Positions 37,158 through 46,047 of a stretch of 64,000 bases of DNA are shown here, in pieces. The notes under the pieces were generated by a model. It did not search any database, had not been told where the DNA came from, and saw only the letters and a program-made list of their open reading frames with translations. Within the stretch, counting starts at the first letter, position 1. Each line of letters starts with the position of its first letter. Made by a program: the position numbers and the translations under genes. The stretch lies in contig NZ_QPJD01000004.1 in assembly GCF_003337375.1 (NCBI RefSeq), positions 162,465-226,464 of the forward strand. The letters are read 5' to 3'. The stretch is from Paenibacillus prosopidis (GTDB taxonomy: Bacteria > Bacillota > Bacilli > Paenibacillales > Paenibacillaceae).

Positions 37158-38771
37158 TTATTCAGTTGCGTTTCTGTCATATCCTGCTTGTTTAATTTGC
37201 AGCCATTCCTGTAAACCAAGACGATCCAATTCCTTCAGGTACTCATCCCACTCTTTATCGATTTTCCCGTTTTCAGTCCATTCCGTACGTTTCCTTAACA
37301 CATAAGCGAACAGATCGGCTTCAATCGTAGAAATTCTGTCCAAGTCTTCTATAGAGAAGAATACTCTAGGATAAATATTTTCCGCCTTCATATCAGGTAC
37401 ATACACATTTTTCAAAATGTCCAGTCTCCAAGCGGCATCATCCGGTTTCGTCGTTACGTTGCCGTAATAGGAATCTAGAATGGCTAATGGACCTCCAACA
37501 CTAGTTTTTCCTCTTAGTTCAGCCGGAGCAGTTCCTTCGAGCGGTAAATGCTTCAGCGATTGCGAAGCAGCATCAAATTCAAAAATATTTTGCTGTGTTT
37601 CATCTCCATAGGTGCCCCAGTTATTTTGAACCGATTGAAGCGGATCGTATAATTGATCCATCCATTTTGCAGTTGCTTCAATGTTTTTGTTCTCTTTTGT
37701 AATAACCATTCTACCTCTATCAAAACCCATTCCGTTCGTTCTGGCGACGTTTTTGCTTCCACTCGGTCCAACAAGCGCAGGCATAGGTTCATATTTATCA
37801 TTCATACCTGTAACATTTGCCTTATCCCAAGTGAAATACAACCCATAGAGCTCTTCTTTTCCTTTGGCAATATAAGTATTCCAGTCCTGTGTAATATACT
37901 CGACATCTATTAATCCTTCTTTATACAATTCATTGAAATATTTGACGCCTTCTTTGAATCCGTCATTATTCGCTGCGAAAGAAACCTTTCCATCATCACT
38001 GACAAGCGTCATATCCCAGTTCAAGCCGGGACCAAATGATCCGAATAAAAATCCGATGTCCTCTCCGCCGCCGTTAGAATTGATAAAAGACAGTGGAATT
38101 TCATCCGCTTTTCCGTTACCGTTCGGATCTTGTGTCTTAAAAGCAATCAAAACTTGTTTTAATTCTTCCGTTGTTGCCGGCATTTTTAAATTAAGTTTTT
38201 TAAGCCATTCCACATTAATCCAAGGAATGTTATTAACAGAGTGGATGCTTTCTTTCCCTTCACCCAGCTCCTCAATCCATGGAAGCGAATAAATATGACC
38301 ATCCGGTGCCGTAATCATGGCTTTATATTGCGGTACTTGCTCGAGCACTTTTTTGAAATTAGGCATTTGGTTTTCGATAATGTCATCAAGAGCAATAATC
38401 GTTCCGTCCTTCGCTAACTTTAACAAATCATAATCACTTAAACCTGCGTCAAAGATCGCGTCCGGAAGATCGCCCGTTGCCAGCGCCAGATTCCTTTTTT
38501 CCGCAAATACGTCGTTTGTGTAGTTTTTCCAAGCAATGTGGATCCCCGTCTTCTCTTCCATGCGTTTAAAAATTAACTTTTCATTAGGATCGGTTGGAGC
38601 CAGTACGGAGCTTTGAGTCATAAAATTCAAGGTTGCTTTTGAATCAGATGAATGAGAAGTATTGCTGGATGCGGCATCCGGATTATTGGAACCCCCATTG
38701 CCGCTGCACCCCGTTACTGCCAACATTGCCGTAAGAGTCATGATTGCTGCATTTTTCTTTAAACTTTTCAA
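37158..38771 (-). CDS. Carbohydrate ABC substrate-binding lipoprotein (fructan locus)
   Basis: The 537-residue lipoprotein has the lipobox MLAVTGCSGNGG, with Cys near residue 22. A family 1 binding fold of the LplA type follows (DDIIENQMPNFKKVLEQ, TQDPNGNGKADEIPL). The start is assigned to TTG at 38771 because GGGAGGGG lies seven bases upstream; the ATG at 38819 overlaps the permease stop and has no site. It probably delivers fructo-oligosaccharides to the permeases at 38819-40677, as judged from the GH32 gene that follows. Confidence 0.88.
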   Translation of the reverse strand: MKSLKKNAAIMTLTAMLAVTGCSGNGGSNNPDAASSNTSHSSDSKATLNFMTQSSVLAPTDPNEKLIFKRMEEKTGIHIAWKNYTNDVFAEKRNLALATGDLPDAIFDAGLSDYDLLKLAKDGTIIALDDIIENQMPNFKKVLEQVPQYKAMITAPDGHIYSLPWIEELGEGKESIHSVNNIPWINVEWLKKLNLKMPATTEELKQVLIAFKTQDPNGNGKADEIPLSFINSNGGGEDIGFLFGSFGPGLNWDMTLVSDDGKVSFAANNDGFKEGVKYFNELYKEGLIDVEYITQDWNTYIAKGKEELYGLYFTWDKANVTGMNDKYEPMPALVGPSGSKNVARTNGMGFDRGRMVITKENKNIEATAKWMDQLYDPLQSVQNNWGTYGDETQQNIFEFDAASQSLKHLPLEGTAPAELRGKTSVGGPLAILDSYYGNVTTKPDDAAWRLDILKNVYVPDMKAENIYPRVFFSIEDLDRISTIEADLFAYVLRKRTEWTENGKIDKEWDEYLKELDRLGLQEWLQIKQAGYDRNATE

Positions 38772-38818
38772 ACTTACCCCTCCCTTTTTTAAAAAACCTA
38801 TATATCTCAGCCCATTCA

Positions 38819-39700
38819 CTATTTTAGTGAACCGACCATGACACCCTTTTCAAAATACTTTTGAAAAAATGGATACATCACAAGCAATGGAAGACTGGAA
38901 ATGACAATAGACGCATATTTTATGATTTCAGAGAGACGTTTCATTTCAGCCATTACCAATCGGTCGGTTATCATCCCCGGATCCACTTGATTCTGAATTA
39001 AGATCGATCTCAAAACCAACTGCAAGGGATACAATTTAGTGTTTTCCAGATAAATCATGGCATCGAAATAAGAATTCCATTGTCCGACGAAAGCATATAA
39101 GGCCAGGACGAAAATGATAGGCTTGGAAAGCGGCAGCACAATCCTTAAGAAGATCAGCAGCTCTGATGCGCCATCAACCTTAGCAGCCTCGTTTAACTCT
39201 CTCGGTATGCCTTTAAAGAAGGTTCTTGCCAAAATGATGTTCCATACACTGACAGCCCCGGGGACGATGATCGCCCAAACCGTATTTAACATCCCTAATT
39301 CCTTAATCACCAGGAAGGTAGGAATTAATCCTCCGCCAAAAAACATCGTAATAATGAATATGGTCATAAAAAATTTTTTTCCGACGAAATTATCAATGGA
39401 TAACGGATAGCCGGCAAAGATTGATACAGCCACTGTAACAACAGCAAACGCTGCCGAGTAAAAGAGACCGTTTACAAAGCCGCGAAGCATCGCCTCATTG
39501 GCAAGAATAAGCTTATATCCTTCTACGCTGTAATCGGAAAGATTAAAAGAGATCCCTTTGTTTAATAGAGTTGTCGGTTCCATGAAAGACGCCACTACAA
39601 CATAAATTAAAGGTACTAACACGACTAACACAGCCAGCGCTAACAGCGTATAGTTGATCGTTAGAACAACCCGGTCTAAACGGGAAGGCTTAAGATTCAT
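38819..39700 (-). CDS. Carbohydrate ABC permease, LplC/CUT1 type (fructan locus)
   Basis: The 293-residue six-helix membrane protein has the EAA loop RELNEAAKVDGASELLIFLR and ends KYFEKGVMVGSLK. It pairs with the product of 39718-40677, seventeen bases upstream. The operon order is LplB type, LplC type, binding protein, GH32. As in the other CUT1 loci here, the ATPase is missing and is expected in trans. Confidence 0.92.
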   Translation of the reverse strand: MNLKPSRLDRVVLTINYTLLALAVLVVLVPLIYVVVASFMEPTTLLNKGISFNLSDYSVEGYKLILANEAMLRGFVNGLFYSAAFAVVTVAVSIFAGYPLSIDNFVGKKFFMTIFIITMFFGGGLIPTFLVIKELGMLNTVWAIIVPGAVSVWNIILARTFFKGIPRELNEAAKVDGASELLIFLRIVLPLSKPIIFVLALYAFVGQWNSYFDAMIYLENTKLYPLQLVLRSILIQNQVDPGMITDRLVMAEMKRLSEIIKYASIVISSLPLLVMYPFFQKYFEKGVMVGSLK

Positions 39701-39717
39701 AGAAAGACTCCTTTCTT

Positions 39718-40677
39718 TTAATAGAGGCCGTCCCCTTCGTTTAATCTCTTAACGACGAAATTAACAAGAACCAGCAAAATAATATTGATAACGGAATTAA
39801 AAAGCCCAATAGCGGCTGAATAAGAATAATCGCCTGCTTTTAACCCCACTTTATAAACGTAAGTCGGAATAATTTCCGAGGTTGGCAGGTTCATCGCTGT
39901 CTGCATCAAAAAAGCCTTTTCAAAACCAATTGCCATAATTCCCCCGGCGGATAAAATAAATACAATCGCCATGACCGGTTTTATCGTCGGCAAATCGATA
40001 TGCCAAATTCTTTGCAGCAGATTAGCGCCGTCAATGGTTGCAGCGTTATGCAGCTCGGGATCGACACCGGCTAATGCCGCCACATAGATAATGGAAGCCC
40101 AACCCGCCCCTTGCCAAATTCCCGATAAGACATAAATCGTTCGGAAGTACTCCGGGTCTGACATAAATACGATCGGATGTCCGGTCGTTAAGGTTATGAT
40201 TTTATTAATCGGTCCGGTTGGAGACAAGAAGACGAAGATCATACCTACAATAACAACGACCGAAATAAAATTAGGAGCATATAAGATCAATTGGATATTT
40301 TTCTTAACACCCACTTTGCGCATTTGATTCAGCATCAGCGCCAAAATGATCGGTATCGGGAAACCAAGGACAAGACCATAAGCACTTAATAACAGAGTGT
40401 TCATGAAAATCGGTTCAAAGTTGGGAGCGCTTAAAAATTTCGTAAAATAATCAAGCCCAACCCAATCACTCCCTAAAATCCCCTTGCTGTAACTAAAATC
40501 TTTAAACGCGATGATTACGCCGTACATGGGCACATACTTAAAAATAATCGTAAGAATGAATGCCGGCGCTATAAGCCAATATAAGAAATGATTTTTTAAC
40601 ACATAATCGAAGTTTCGCTTTAAAACATATCCTTTCTGCATTTTGTTCTTGTTGACTGTTTCTAATAGTTGCTGCAA
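39718..40677 (-). CDS. Carbohydrate ABC permease, LplB/CUT1 type (fructan locus)
   Basis: The 319-residue six-helix membrane protein has the opener IFKYVPMYGVIIAFKDFSYSKG and the EAA loop ELHNAATIDGANLLQRIWHI. The TTG at 40677 is preferred because AGGGGG lies seven bases upstream and the length then matches homologues; the longer frame to 40743 adds a Cys/Lys-rich, unlikely N-terminus. It is the first gene of the fructan transport operon. Its leader holds a near-cre site and a motif shared with the LacI regulator promoter. Confidence 0.9.
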   Translation of the reverse strand: MQQLLETVNKNKMQKGYVLKRNFDYVLKNHFLYWLIAPAFILTIIFKYVPMYGVIIAFKDFSYSKGILGSDWVGLDYFTKFLSAPNFEPIFMNTLLLSAYGLVLGFPIPIILALMLNQMRKVGVKKNIQLILYAPNFISVVVIVGMIFVFLSPTGPINKIITLTTGHPIVFMSDPEYFRTIYVLSGIWQGAGWASIIYVAALAGVDPELHNAATIDGANLLQRIWHIDLPTIKPVMAIVFILSAGGIMAIGFEKAFLMQTAMNLPTSEIIPTYVYKVGLKAGDYSYSAAIGLFNSVINIILLVLVNFVVKRLNEGDGLY

Positions 40678-40744
40678 GGTCTGACCCCCTAACTGGTTGC
40701 TTACATTTTTACATTTATTACATTTGAACAAATCATTTCCCACT

Positions 40745-40759
40745 ATGTACCGCTTTCAA
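40745..40759 (-). promoter_or_regulatory. Near-consensus cre site, fructan operon
   Basis: On the minus strand TTGAAAGCGGTACAT fits the CcpA consensus WTGNAANCGNWNNCW except for A in place of the penultimate C. It lies 68 bases upstream of the permease start. Confidence 0.4.
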
Positions 40760-40825
40760 AAATGGTTTTCATACCATCTCCTTCATGTTGGCCAGCTATT
40801 AAAATTTACAACCAAAATTAAAAAA

Positions 40826-40850
40826 TGTCAACCACATATTTGTGCATTTA
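40826..40850. promoter_or_regulatory. Candidate LacI-family operator, fructan operon
   Basis: The block TGTCAA...CACATATTTGTGCATTT resembles the block at 42192-42219 upstream of the LacI regulator, sharing TGTCAA, CAC and TTGTGCATTT in the same order. A shared operator for the local regulator is the simplest reading. Confidence 0.35.
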
Positions 40851-41030
40851 ACACCAAATATTGCGACAAAATTGCAAAAAAGGAAAGTGTAATAGAGAAA
40901 AAACAAATAAAACACCTAAAATACTTGATATCCGTCCTCTTTCCGATAACTTCACCACCGACACCTTTGTTACATTTGCACTTTTAATTAACGCAATTAT
41001 GTGTTTATTTACAATGAACAAAAACACAAA

Positions 41031-41073
41031 AAGAGCTGCATGGAATCCTTCTAGGGTCCTCCAAGCAGCTCTT
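41031..41073 (-). terminator. Terminator after the fructokinase gene
   Basis: AAGAGCTGC (41031-41039) pairs with GCAGCTCTT (41065-41073), with TGGA/TCCA inside. On the minus strand TTTTT follows. It separates fructokinase from the fructan transport operon. Confidence 0.8.
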
Positions 41074-41091
41074 ATGTTTTAGATAAAAGTT

Positions 41092-41976
41092 CTATTTCCC
41101 GTTACGTTCCAAAGCCGCCAAGCCAAGGGCAAGCGAGCCGCATAAGCCGGCATTGTCGCCAAGTCCGGGGGAGACGATATAATCATCAATACCGGTTAGA
41201 AGCGGCGCCGCACTAACGTAGCCATTTAAATTTTTTCTCACCTCGGCACGAATCATCGGGAGCAGCTGTTTCTGATGCATGACGCCCCCGCCCAAAATGA
41301 CCATTTTCGGAGATAGCATCAGAATAGTCGTTGTTACAGCTTGTCCGAGATAATACGCCTCCATGGCCCAAGCCGGATGATCTATCCCCAGCTCGCTGCC
41401 CTTCATGCCCCAGCGCTTTTCGATTGCCGGACCCGCAGCCATCCCCTCAAGGCAATCGCCATGATAAGGACAGTTTCCCTCGAAATGGTCCTCCGGATGA
41501 CGCCTCGGCAAAATATGCCCGCCCTCCGGATGCACCAAGCCATGAACAAGCTTATGCTCGGAATAGACGCCAACTCCGATTCCCGTTCCAATCGTAAAAT
41601 AAACGCAGCTGTCAAGTCCCCTTGCAACGCCCCATACCGCTTCGCCGTACGCAGCGGCATTAACGTCCGTATCCCAGCCGAACGGCACGTCAAATTCTTT
41701 CTTCACCGTTTCGAGAAAAGGAAAGCCCGACCATCCCGGCTTCGGCGTCGTCGTCACGGATCCGTACGTTTCGCTGGCAGGGTCTATATCGATAGGTCCA
41801 AACGTCCCGATGCCGATCGCTTCTACATTTTTATCTTTGAAATAAGAGATGACCTGTTCCATCACGCGCTCCGGTTGCTCGGTCGGAAAGCTGATCCGCT
41901 CCTCGATCACTCCATTCTCATTGCCGATCCCGCATACAAACTTCGTACCGCCTGCTTCAATTGCTCCAATTCGCAT
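41092..41976 (-). CDS. scrK: ROK-family fructokinase
   Basis: The 294-residue sugar kinase has the phosphate-binding N-terminus IEAGGTKF, the ROK block CVYFTIGTGIGVGV and catalytic Asp in WDTDVNAAAYGE. The zinc-binding segment H-(x)n-CPYHGDCLEG, near residues 172-181, is typical of bacterial ROK fructokinases (EC 2.7.1.4). It would phosphorylate fructose released by the GH32 enzyme. It is transcribed alone from a region shared with the divergent LacI regulator, with a 12-bp operator-like palindrome 64 bases upstream of its ATG. Confidence 0.88.
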   Translation of the reverse strand: MRIGAIEAGGTKFVCGIGNENGVIEERISFPTEQPERVMEQVISYFKDKNVEAIGIGTFGPIDIDPASETYGSVTTTPKPGWSGFPFLETVKKEFDVPFGWDTDVNAAAYGEAVWGVARGLDSCVYFTIGTGIGVGVYSEHKLVHGLVHPEGGHILPRRHPEDHFEGNCPYHGDCLEGMAAGPAIEKRWGMKGSELGIDHPAWAMEAYYLGQAVTTTILMLSPKMVILGGGVMHQKQLLPMIRAEVRKNLNGYVSAAPLLTGIDDYIVSPGLGDNAGLCGSLALGLAALERNGK

Positions 41977-42039
41977 TTACTTGTTCTACTCCTCTGCCTA
42001 AAGTTAAAATGACTGCTCGTTCCAGGGCAGCTTCTTGCG

Positions 42040-42051
42040 TAAACGTTTACT
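42040..42051. promoter_or_regulatory. LacI/CcpA-type palindromic operator
   Basis: GTAAACGTTTAC is a perfect 12-bp palindrome with the central CG typical of LacI-family operators. It lies 64 bases before the fructokinase start and is a likely target of the adjacent regulator or of CcpA. Confidence 0.55.
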
Positions 42052-42194
42052 TAATGCTTACTAGAAAGGGCTGTAATTGTTCGTTTGCTGGCTTTTCGTA
42101 TTGAATTTATCAAAGCATTTTAAATAAGTCAATGACTAAATGTAAATAAAAATTGTCATTTGTAAGTAATGATTCATTACGTTATTTCCATTGT

Positions 42195-42220
42195 CAAATG
42201 CAACACTAATTGTGCATTTG
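42195..42220. promoter_or_regulatory. Inverted repeat upstream of the LacI regulator
   Basis: CAAATGCA (42195-42202) and TGCATTTG (42213-42220) are perfect arms spaced by ten bases, 72 bases before the regulator start. The right half recurs at 40840-40849. Autoregulation is plausible. Confidence 0.4.
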
Positions 42221-42291
42221 AAACATTATTGTTGCTATTAAGGTTTAAGTATTATACATTTACTATAAATAATCTTATGGAGAACAACTAA

Positions 42292-43332
42292 ATGGGTAAA
42301 GAAAAAGTCACGATACAAGATATCGCGGATTCGCTCGGGATATCCAGAAACACCGCATCCAAAGCTCTGAATCGCAGCAAAAGCATTCCTGAGGAAACAC
42401 GCAATAAAGTGATTAGCCGAGCCATTGAATTAAAATACAAACAGTTTGCTTATATGGAGACAGATACTGTCACTCCTAAAAAACCGGGCAATATTGCTCT
42501 ATTGACGAGCAGCTTGCCCAATAACTCGCATTTCGGTTCCCTTCTGCTTAGCGGTTTGGAGAAAAGAATAAGCGCCGAAGGTTATAATTTGTCGATCCAT
42601 ATCATTCGGGAAGCTGAAATTAACGCATTGTCCTTGCCTTCCAACTTTGAAATATCAAAGGTCGATGGCATTATTTGCATTGAGATGTTTGACAAAAGCT
42701 ACAGTGAACTCATCAATGATTTGGACATTCCAACCATATTCATTGATTGTGCCGCGGATATTTTTTACCCTGTGCTTAAGGCAGACGTTTTGTTAATGGA
42801 AAATGAGCACAGTACTTATTTTATGACCAAAAAATTAATAGACAACGGGTATACCCATATCGGTTTTGTTGGCGATTACAATCACTGCAAAAGCTTTAAT
42901 GAGCGGTGGGTCGGATTCAACAGGGCATTGTCCGTATCCAACCTAAAACTGGATTTAGATCATTGCATCGTTGATGAGGATCGTTACTTTATTTTGGAGT
43001 CCGAATGGATGGACAAGCAATTGGACCGAATGAGCACATTGCCGTCAGCATTCATTTGCGCAAATGATTTTGTTGCGATACGCGTAATGAAATCTCTCAA
43101 AAATAAAAACATTCATATCCCTAACGATATCGTTGTATGCGGATTTGATGACTCGCCAGAATCACGAATTGTTGAACCGCAATTGACAACCATTCATATA
43201 TTCAACAATGAAATGGGGATCACGGCTGCAGAAATGCTTCTATCCAGGTTAAAAAATCCTTCTAAGGCGTTTCAGATCACTCATGTTAAAACGGAGCCGA
43301 AATTCAGGGCATCGACGGGCACGCTCAAATAA
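42292..43332 (+). CDS. LacI-family transcriptional regulator (fructan locus)
   Basis: The 346-residue product has an N-terminal helix-turn-helix (TIQDIADSLGISRNTASKALN, residues 7-27). A periplasmic-binding-like ligand domain follows, with the FICANDFVAIRVMKSL and DIVVCGFDDSPESRIVEPQLTT blocks of the family. It is divergent from fructokinase and the fructan transport operon, and probably represses them in the absence of a fructose-derived inducer. Its stop is followed by the bidirectional terminator at 43351-43390. Confidence 0.9.
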   Translation: MGKEKVTIQDIADSLGISRNTASKALNRSKSIPEETRNKVISRAIELKYKQFAYMETDTVTPKKPGNIALLTSSLPNNSHFGSLLLSGLEKRISAEGYNLSIHIIREAEINALSLPSNFEISKVDGIICIEMFDKSYSELINDLDIPTIFIDCAADIFYPVLKADVLLMENEHSTYFMTKKLIDNGYTHIGFVGDYNHCKSFNERWVGFNRALSVSNLKLDLDHCIVDEDRYFILESEWMDKQLDRMSTLPSAFICANDFVAIRVMKSLKNKNIHIPNDIVVCGFDDSPESRIVEPQLTTIHIFNNEMGITAAEMLLSRLKNPSKAFQITHVKTEPKFRASTGTLK

Positions 43333-43350
43333 TGCAAATAGCGTCAGAAT

Positions 43351-43390
43351 AAAGGACTTCTCAAACATTCACCTGTTGAGAAGTCCTTTT
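43351..43390. terminator. Bidirectional terminator, LacI regulator versus RbsC gene
   Basis: AAAGGACTTCTCAA pairs perfectly with TTGAGAAGTCCTTT around an 11-base loop. A T run follows on the plus strand, and it lies between two convergent genes. Confidence 0.85.
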
Positions 43391-43406
43391 TGATAGGTTG
43401 CATTCA

Positions 43407-44390
43407 TTATCTGCGCCTGCGATTGCGAATGCGGTCAAGCAGAACGGCCGCAACGATAACGCCGCCCATTATAACCTTTTGCCAATAGGAATCGACGTTT
43501 AAGAGCGTCAACCCGTTGTTTAATACAGCAATAATTAAAACTCCGATGATCGTGCCCTGGATGCGGCCGAAGCCGCCGACAAAGCTGGTTCCCCCAAGAA
43601 TTACCGCTGCAATGGCGTCTAATTCCGCCATAATGCCTGCCGTGGGCTGGCCTGAGAAAAGCCTGCCCGCCAGTACGACACCCGCAATTCCGGCTAATAG
43701 CCCGCTAATGGAATAGACCTTGATAAGCGTTCGTTCAACCTTGATACCCGTTAGCCTTGCAGCCTCTTCATTGCCCCCCACCGCATATACATGACGGCCG
43801 AACATCGTATATTTCAATACAAAAAACATGATGATGTAAACCAGCGTCGTAATGTAGATCGGCGTTGGAATACCCAGTATTTTGCCCGCTCCGATAAATT
43901 TAAACGTCTCGTTCGTCAGGACAAGCGGGTAACCCCCGCTTATAACAAGCGCCAATCCCCTCAAATAGGTCATGCTGCCCAGCGTGACGATAAAGGACGG
44001 CAGTTTGGGAACGGCAGTTAAATACCCGTTGATCGCACCAGCAGCAAGTCCGATTGCCGCTCCGACAAGCATGGCAATAATTGGATTAACTCCGGCATTT
44101 GTAATCAAGACCGAGATGACGCCCGACAGAGCAACCGTAGAGCCGACGGACAGATCAATGCCTCCCGTCAAAATAACAAGCGTCATTCCTGCCGCAAGAA
44201 TTGCCGTAATCGATACCTGCTTAAAAATGTTCAGCATATTGCTCATTTCCAGAAAGTGGGGTGCGAAGATAGCCATTCCCACGGACAGCAGTACCAATAT
44301 GATGACCATGCCCAATTGATTAAAGGTATAGCTGAGCTTCTTTTTGATCAACTGGTCATTGCCCCCAGCCGATTGAAGGTTAGTCTGCAT
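43407..44390 (-). CDS. rbsC: Ribose-type sugar ABC permease (RbsC-like)
   Basis: The 327-residue membrane protein of the CUT2 family has blocks ILTGGIDLSVGSTVALSGV, GYLTAVPKLPSFIVTLGSM and VILGGTSFVGGFGRIQGT. Its ATG directly follows the RbsA stop (TAAATG). It forms a homodimeric channel for a monosaccharide. Ribose is the family prototype, but ribokinase and RbsD genes are absent here, so another pentose or hexose is possible. Confidence 0.88.
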   Translation of the reverse strand: MQTNLQSAGGNDQLIKKKLSYTFNQLGMVIILVLLSVGMAIFAPHFLEMSNMLNIFKQVSITAILAAGMTLVILTGGIDLSVGSTVALSGVISVLITNAGVNPIIAMLVGAAIGLAAGAINGYLTAVPKLPSFIVTLGSMTYLRGLALVISGGYPLVLTNETFKFIGAGKILGIPTPIYITTLVYIIMFFVLKYTMFGRHVYAVGGNEEAARLTGIKVERTLIKVYSISGLLAGIAGVVLAGRLFSGQPTAGIMAELDAIAAVILGGTSFVGGFGRIQGTIIGVLIIAVLNNGLTLLNVDSYWQKVIMGGVIVAAVLLDRIRNRRRR

Positions 44391-45947
44391 TTATTTAATC
44401 TCCCCTGTTGCGTAATACATGATTTTTTCCTGCGTTGCCTCCTGCCTTGACAGCTCCGCCCTGATCTTCCCTTCATGCATGACCAAAATGCGGTCGCTAA
44501 TGCCCAATATCTCCGGCAGCTCGGAGGAAACGACCAGTACTGCAAGACCTTGCTCCGCAAGATTGCTAATTATTTTATGGATTTCGGTTTTAGCTCCAAT
44601 GTCAACGCCCCGGGTCGGTTCATCAAGCAGAAGTACCTTAGGCCCGATTGAGAGCCATTTTGCAATAACGACCTTTTGTTGGTTTCCGCCGCTTAGCCCC
44701 ATTACATTTTGGTCCTTAGACGCGGCTTTGACCCCTAAGTCCATGATAAACCGTTCAGCATCCTGACTCATCCGGTCATACTGCAAAATGCCGCTATTGC
44801 GATAGCTGTGCATTTGGGCCATCAAAATATTTTCCTGGACGGACAGATTCGGAAATAAGCCTTGCTCCTTCCTGCTTTCCGGAACATGGGCAATACCGTA
44901 ACCGATGGCGTCCGAGGGAGACTGAATGTTCACCGGCTTTCCTTCGATGATTATTTGGCCGCCGCTGAGCGCCGATATACCGAAAATGGCCCGAATGAGC
45001 TCCGTCCTGCCCGCACCTACCAAACCGGCCAAGCCGACGATTTCACCCGGATACAAACGCAGCGAAATTCCCTTTACCGTTTTTTTGTCGGAAATATCCT
45101 TTAATTCAAGAACAGGCTCCCGCTTCGTTGTAACAGCAGTATCCGCGTAAGTTCTTTGAAAGAGGTCCTTAATTTCCCTGCCGACCATTAGCTTAACCAG
45201 GTGATCAGGATTCGTATCCGAAATCGGACCGCTTGTAATCCATTTCCCGTCGCGCAGAACAGTGAACCGGTTAGAAATACGGAATATTTCATCCATGCGA
45301 TGAGAAATATAAACGATTGCGACGCCCTTACGTTTAAGATCGTCTATAATAACGAACAGCTTTTCGATTTCTTTATCGGTTAATGACGCCGTGGGTTCGT
45401 CCATAATCAAAATTTCAGAATTAAAGGACAAGGCTCTGGCGATTTCCACCATTTGCTGTTGAGCGATGCTAAGCGTCGATACCTTCGCCCTTGGATCCAG
45501 AGACGAGCCGATCGATCTTAAAATCGCTTCCGCTTTCTCATAAATGAGTTGCCATTTAATAAATCCCATTTTGTTTCTTGGAAATATCGTACCCATCAAA
45601 ATATTTTCGCCAATCGACAGGTTGGGGGACAGGCTGATTTCCTGATGGATGACGCTAATTCCCTCATCTCTTGCAGCCATTGGACTAGGCCAGTTTACCG
45701 CTGAATCTTTATACAAAATACTGCCGGAATCCGGTCGGTACACACCGGCCATTATTTTCATTAAGGTTGATTTTCCTGCCCCATTCTCCCCCATAAGGGC
45801 ATGGACCTCTCCCTTATACAGCTCGATATTGACATTATGAAGAACTTGAACACCTGAAAAGGATTTATTGACGGACGCCATCTTCATGACGGGCTGCAAC
45901 TCGGCATGCGGTTCAGCAGCGCGCTTTCTTGCTAGGACAGTCTCCAT
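44391..45947 (-). CDS. rbsA: Sugar ABC transporter ATPase, two-domain (RbsA-like)
   Basis: The 518-residue protein has two fused nucleotide-binding domains. The first has Walker A GENGAGKSTL and Walker B LIMDEPTASL. The second has a degenerate Walker A (GLVGAGRTEL), signature LSGGNQQKV and Walker B LLLDEPTRG. This is the layout of CUT2 ATPases. The start is at 45947, behind AAGGAGTGG; the upstream in-frame codon at 45983 lacks a site. It energises the RbsC-like permease. It is the only sugar-transport ATPase in the window. Confidence 0.9.
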   Translation of the reverse strand: METVLARKRAAEPHAELQPVMKMASVNKSFSGVQVLHNVNIELYKGEVHALMGENGAGKSTLMKIMAGVYRPDSGSILYKDSAVNWPSPMAARDEGISVIHQEISLSPNLSIGENILMGTIFPRNKMGFIKWQLIYEKAEAILRSIGSSLDPRAKVSTLSIAQQQMVEIARALSFNSEILIMDEPTASLTDKEIEKLFVIIDDLKRKGVAIVYISHRMDEIFRISNRFTVLRDGKWITSGPISDTNPDHLVKLMVGREIKDLFQRTYADTAVTTKREPVLELKDISDKKTVKGISLRLYPGEIVGLAGLVGAGRTELIRAIFGISALSGGQIIIEGKPVNIQSPSDAIGYGIAHVPESRKEQGLFPNLSVQENILMAQMHSYRNSGILQYDRMSQDAERFIMDLGVKAASKDQNVMGLSGGNQQKVVIAKWLSIGPKVLLLDEPTRGVDIGAKTEIHKIISNLAEQGLAVLVVSSELPEILGISDRILVMHEGKIRAELSRQEATQEKIMYYATGEIK

Positions 45948-46004
45948 TTTGCCACTCCTTGTTACCTGATTACATCCATACAAATGCAGTCAAAACTTGG
46001 ACAA

Positions 46005-46033
46005 GATACGTTATCTGATTCAGATAACGCATC
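46005..46033. repeat. Intercistronic hairpin between RbsB-like and RbsA-like genes
   Basis: GATACGTTATCTG and CAGATAACGCATC pair over 13 bases with one mismatch and a 3-base loop. No T run follows, so it is probably an mRNA-stabilising or attenuating hairpin that raises binding protein over membrane components. Confidence 0.55.
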
Positions 46034-46047
46034 TCGTTCCTTAGTTA

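Larger units (their letters stand above)
40678..41091. other. Intergenic gap, promoter region of the fructan transport operon
   Basis: An AT-rich region. It holds a near-cre site at 40745-40759, the TTGTGCATTT motif at 40840-40849, and the fructokinase terminator at 41031-41073. No gene is seen; the short open frames here have no ribosome sites. Confidence 0.5.
41977..42291. other. Divergent promoter region, fructokinase/LacI regulator
   Basis: 315 bases with the palindrome at 42040-42051 and the inverted repeat at 42195-42220. The regulator's ribosome site (TATGGAGAAC) is at about 42277-42286. No gene is seen. Confidence 0.5.
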
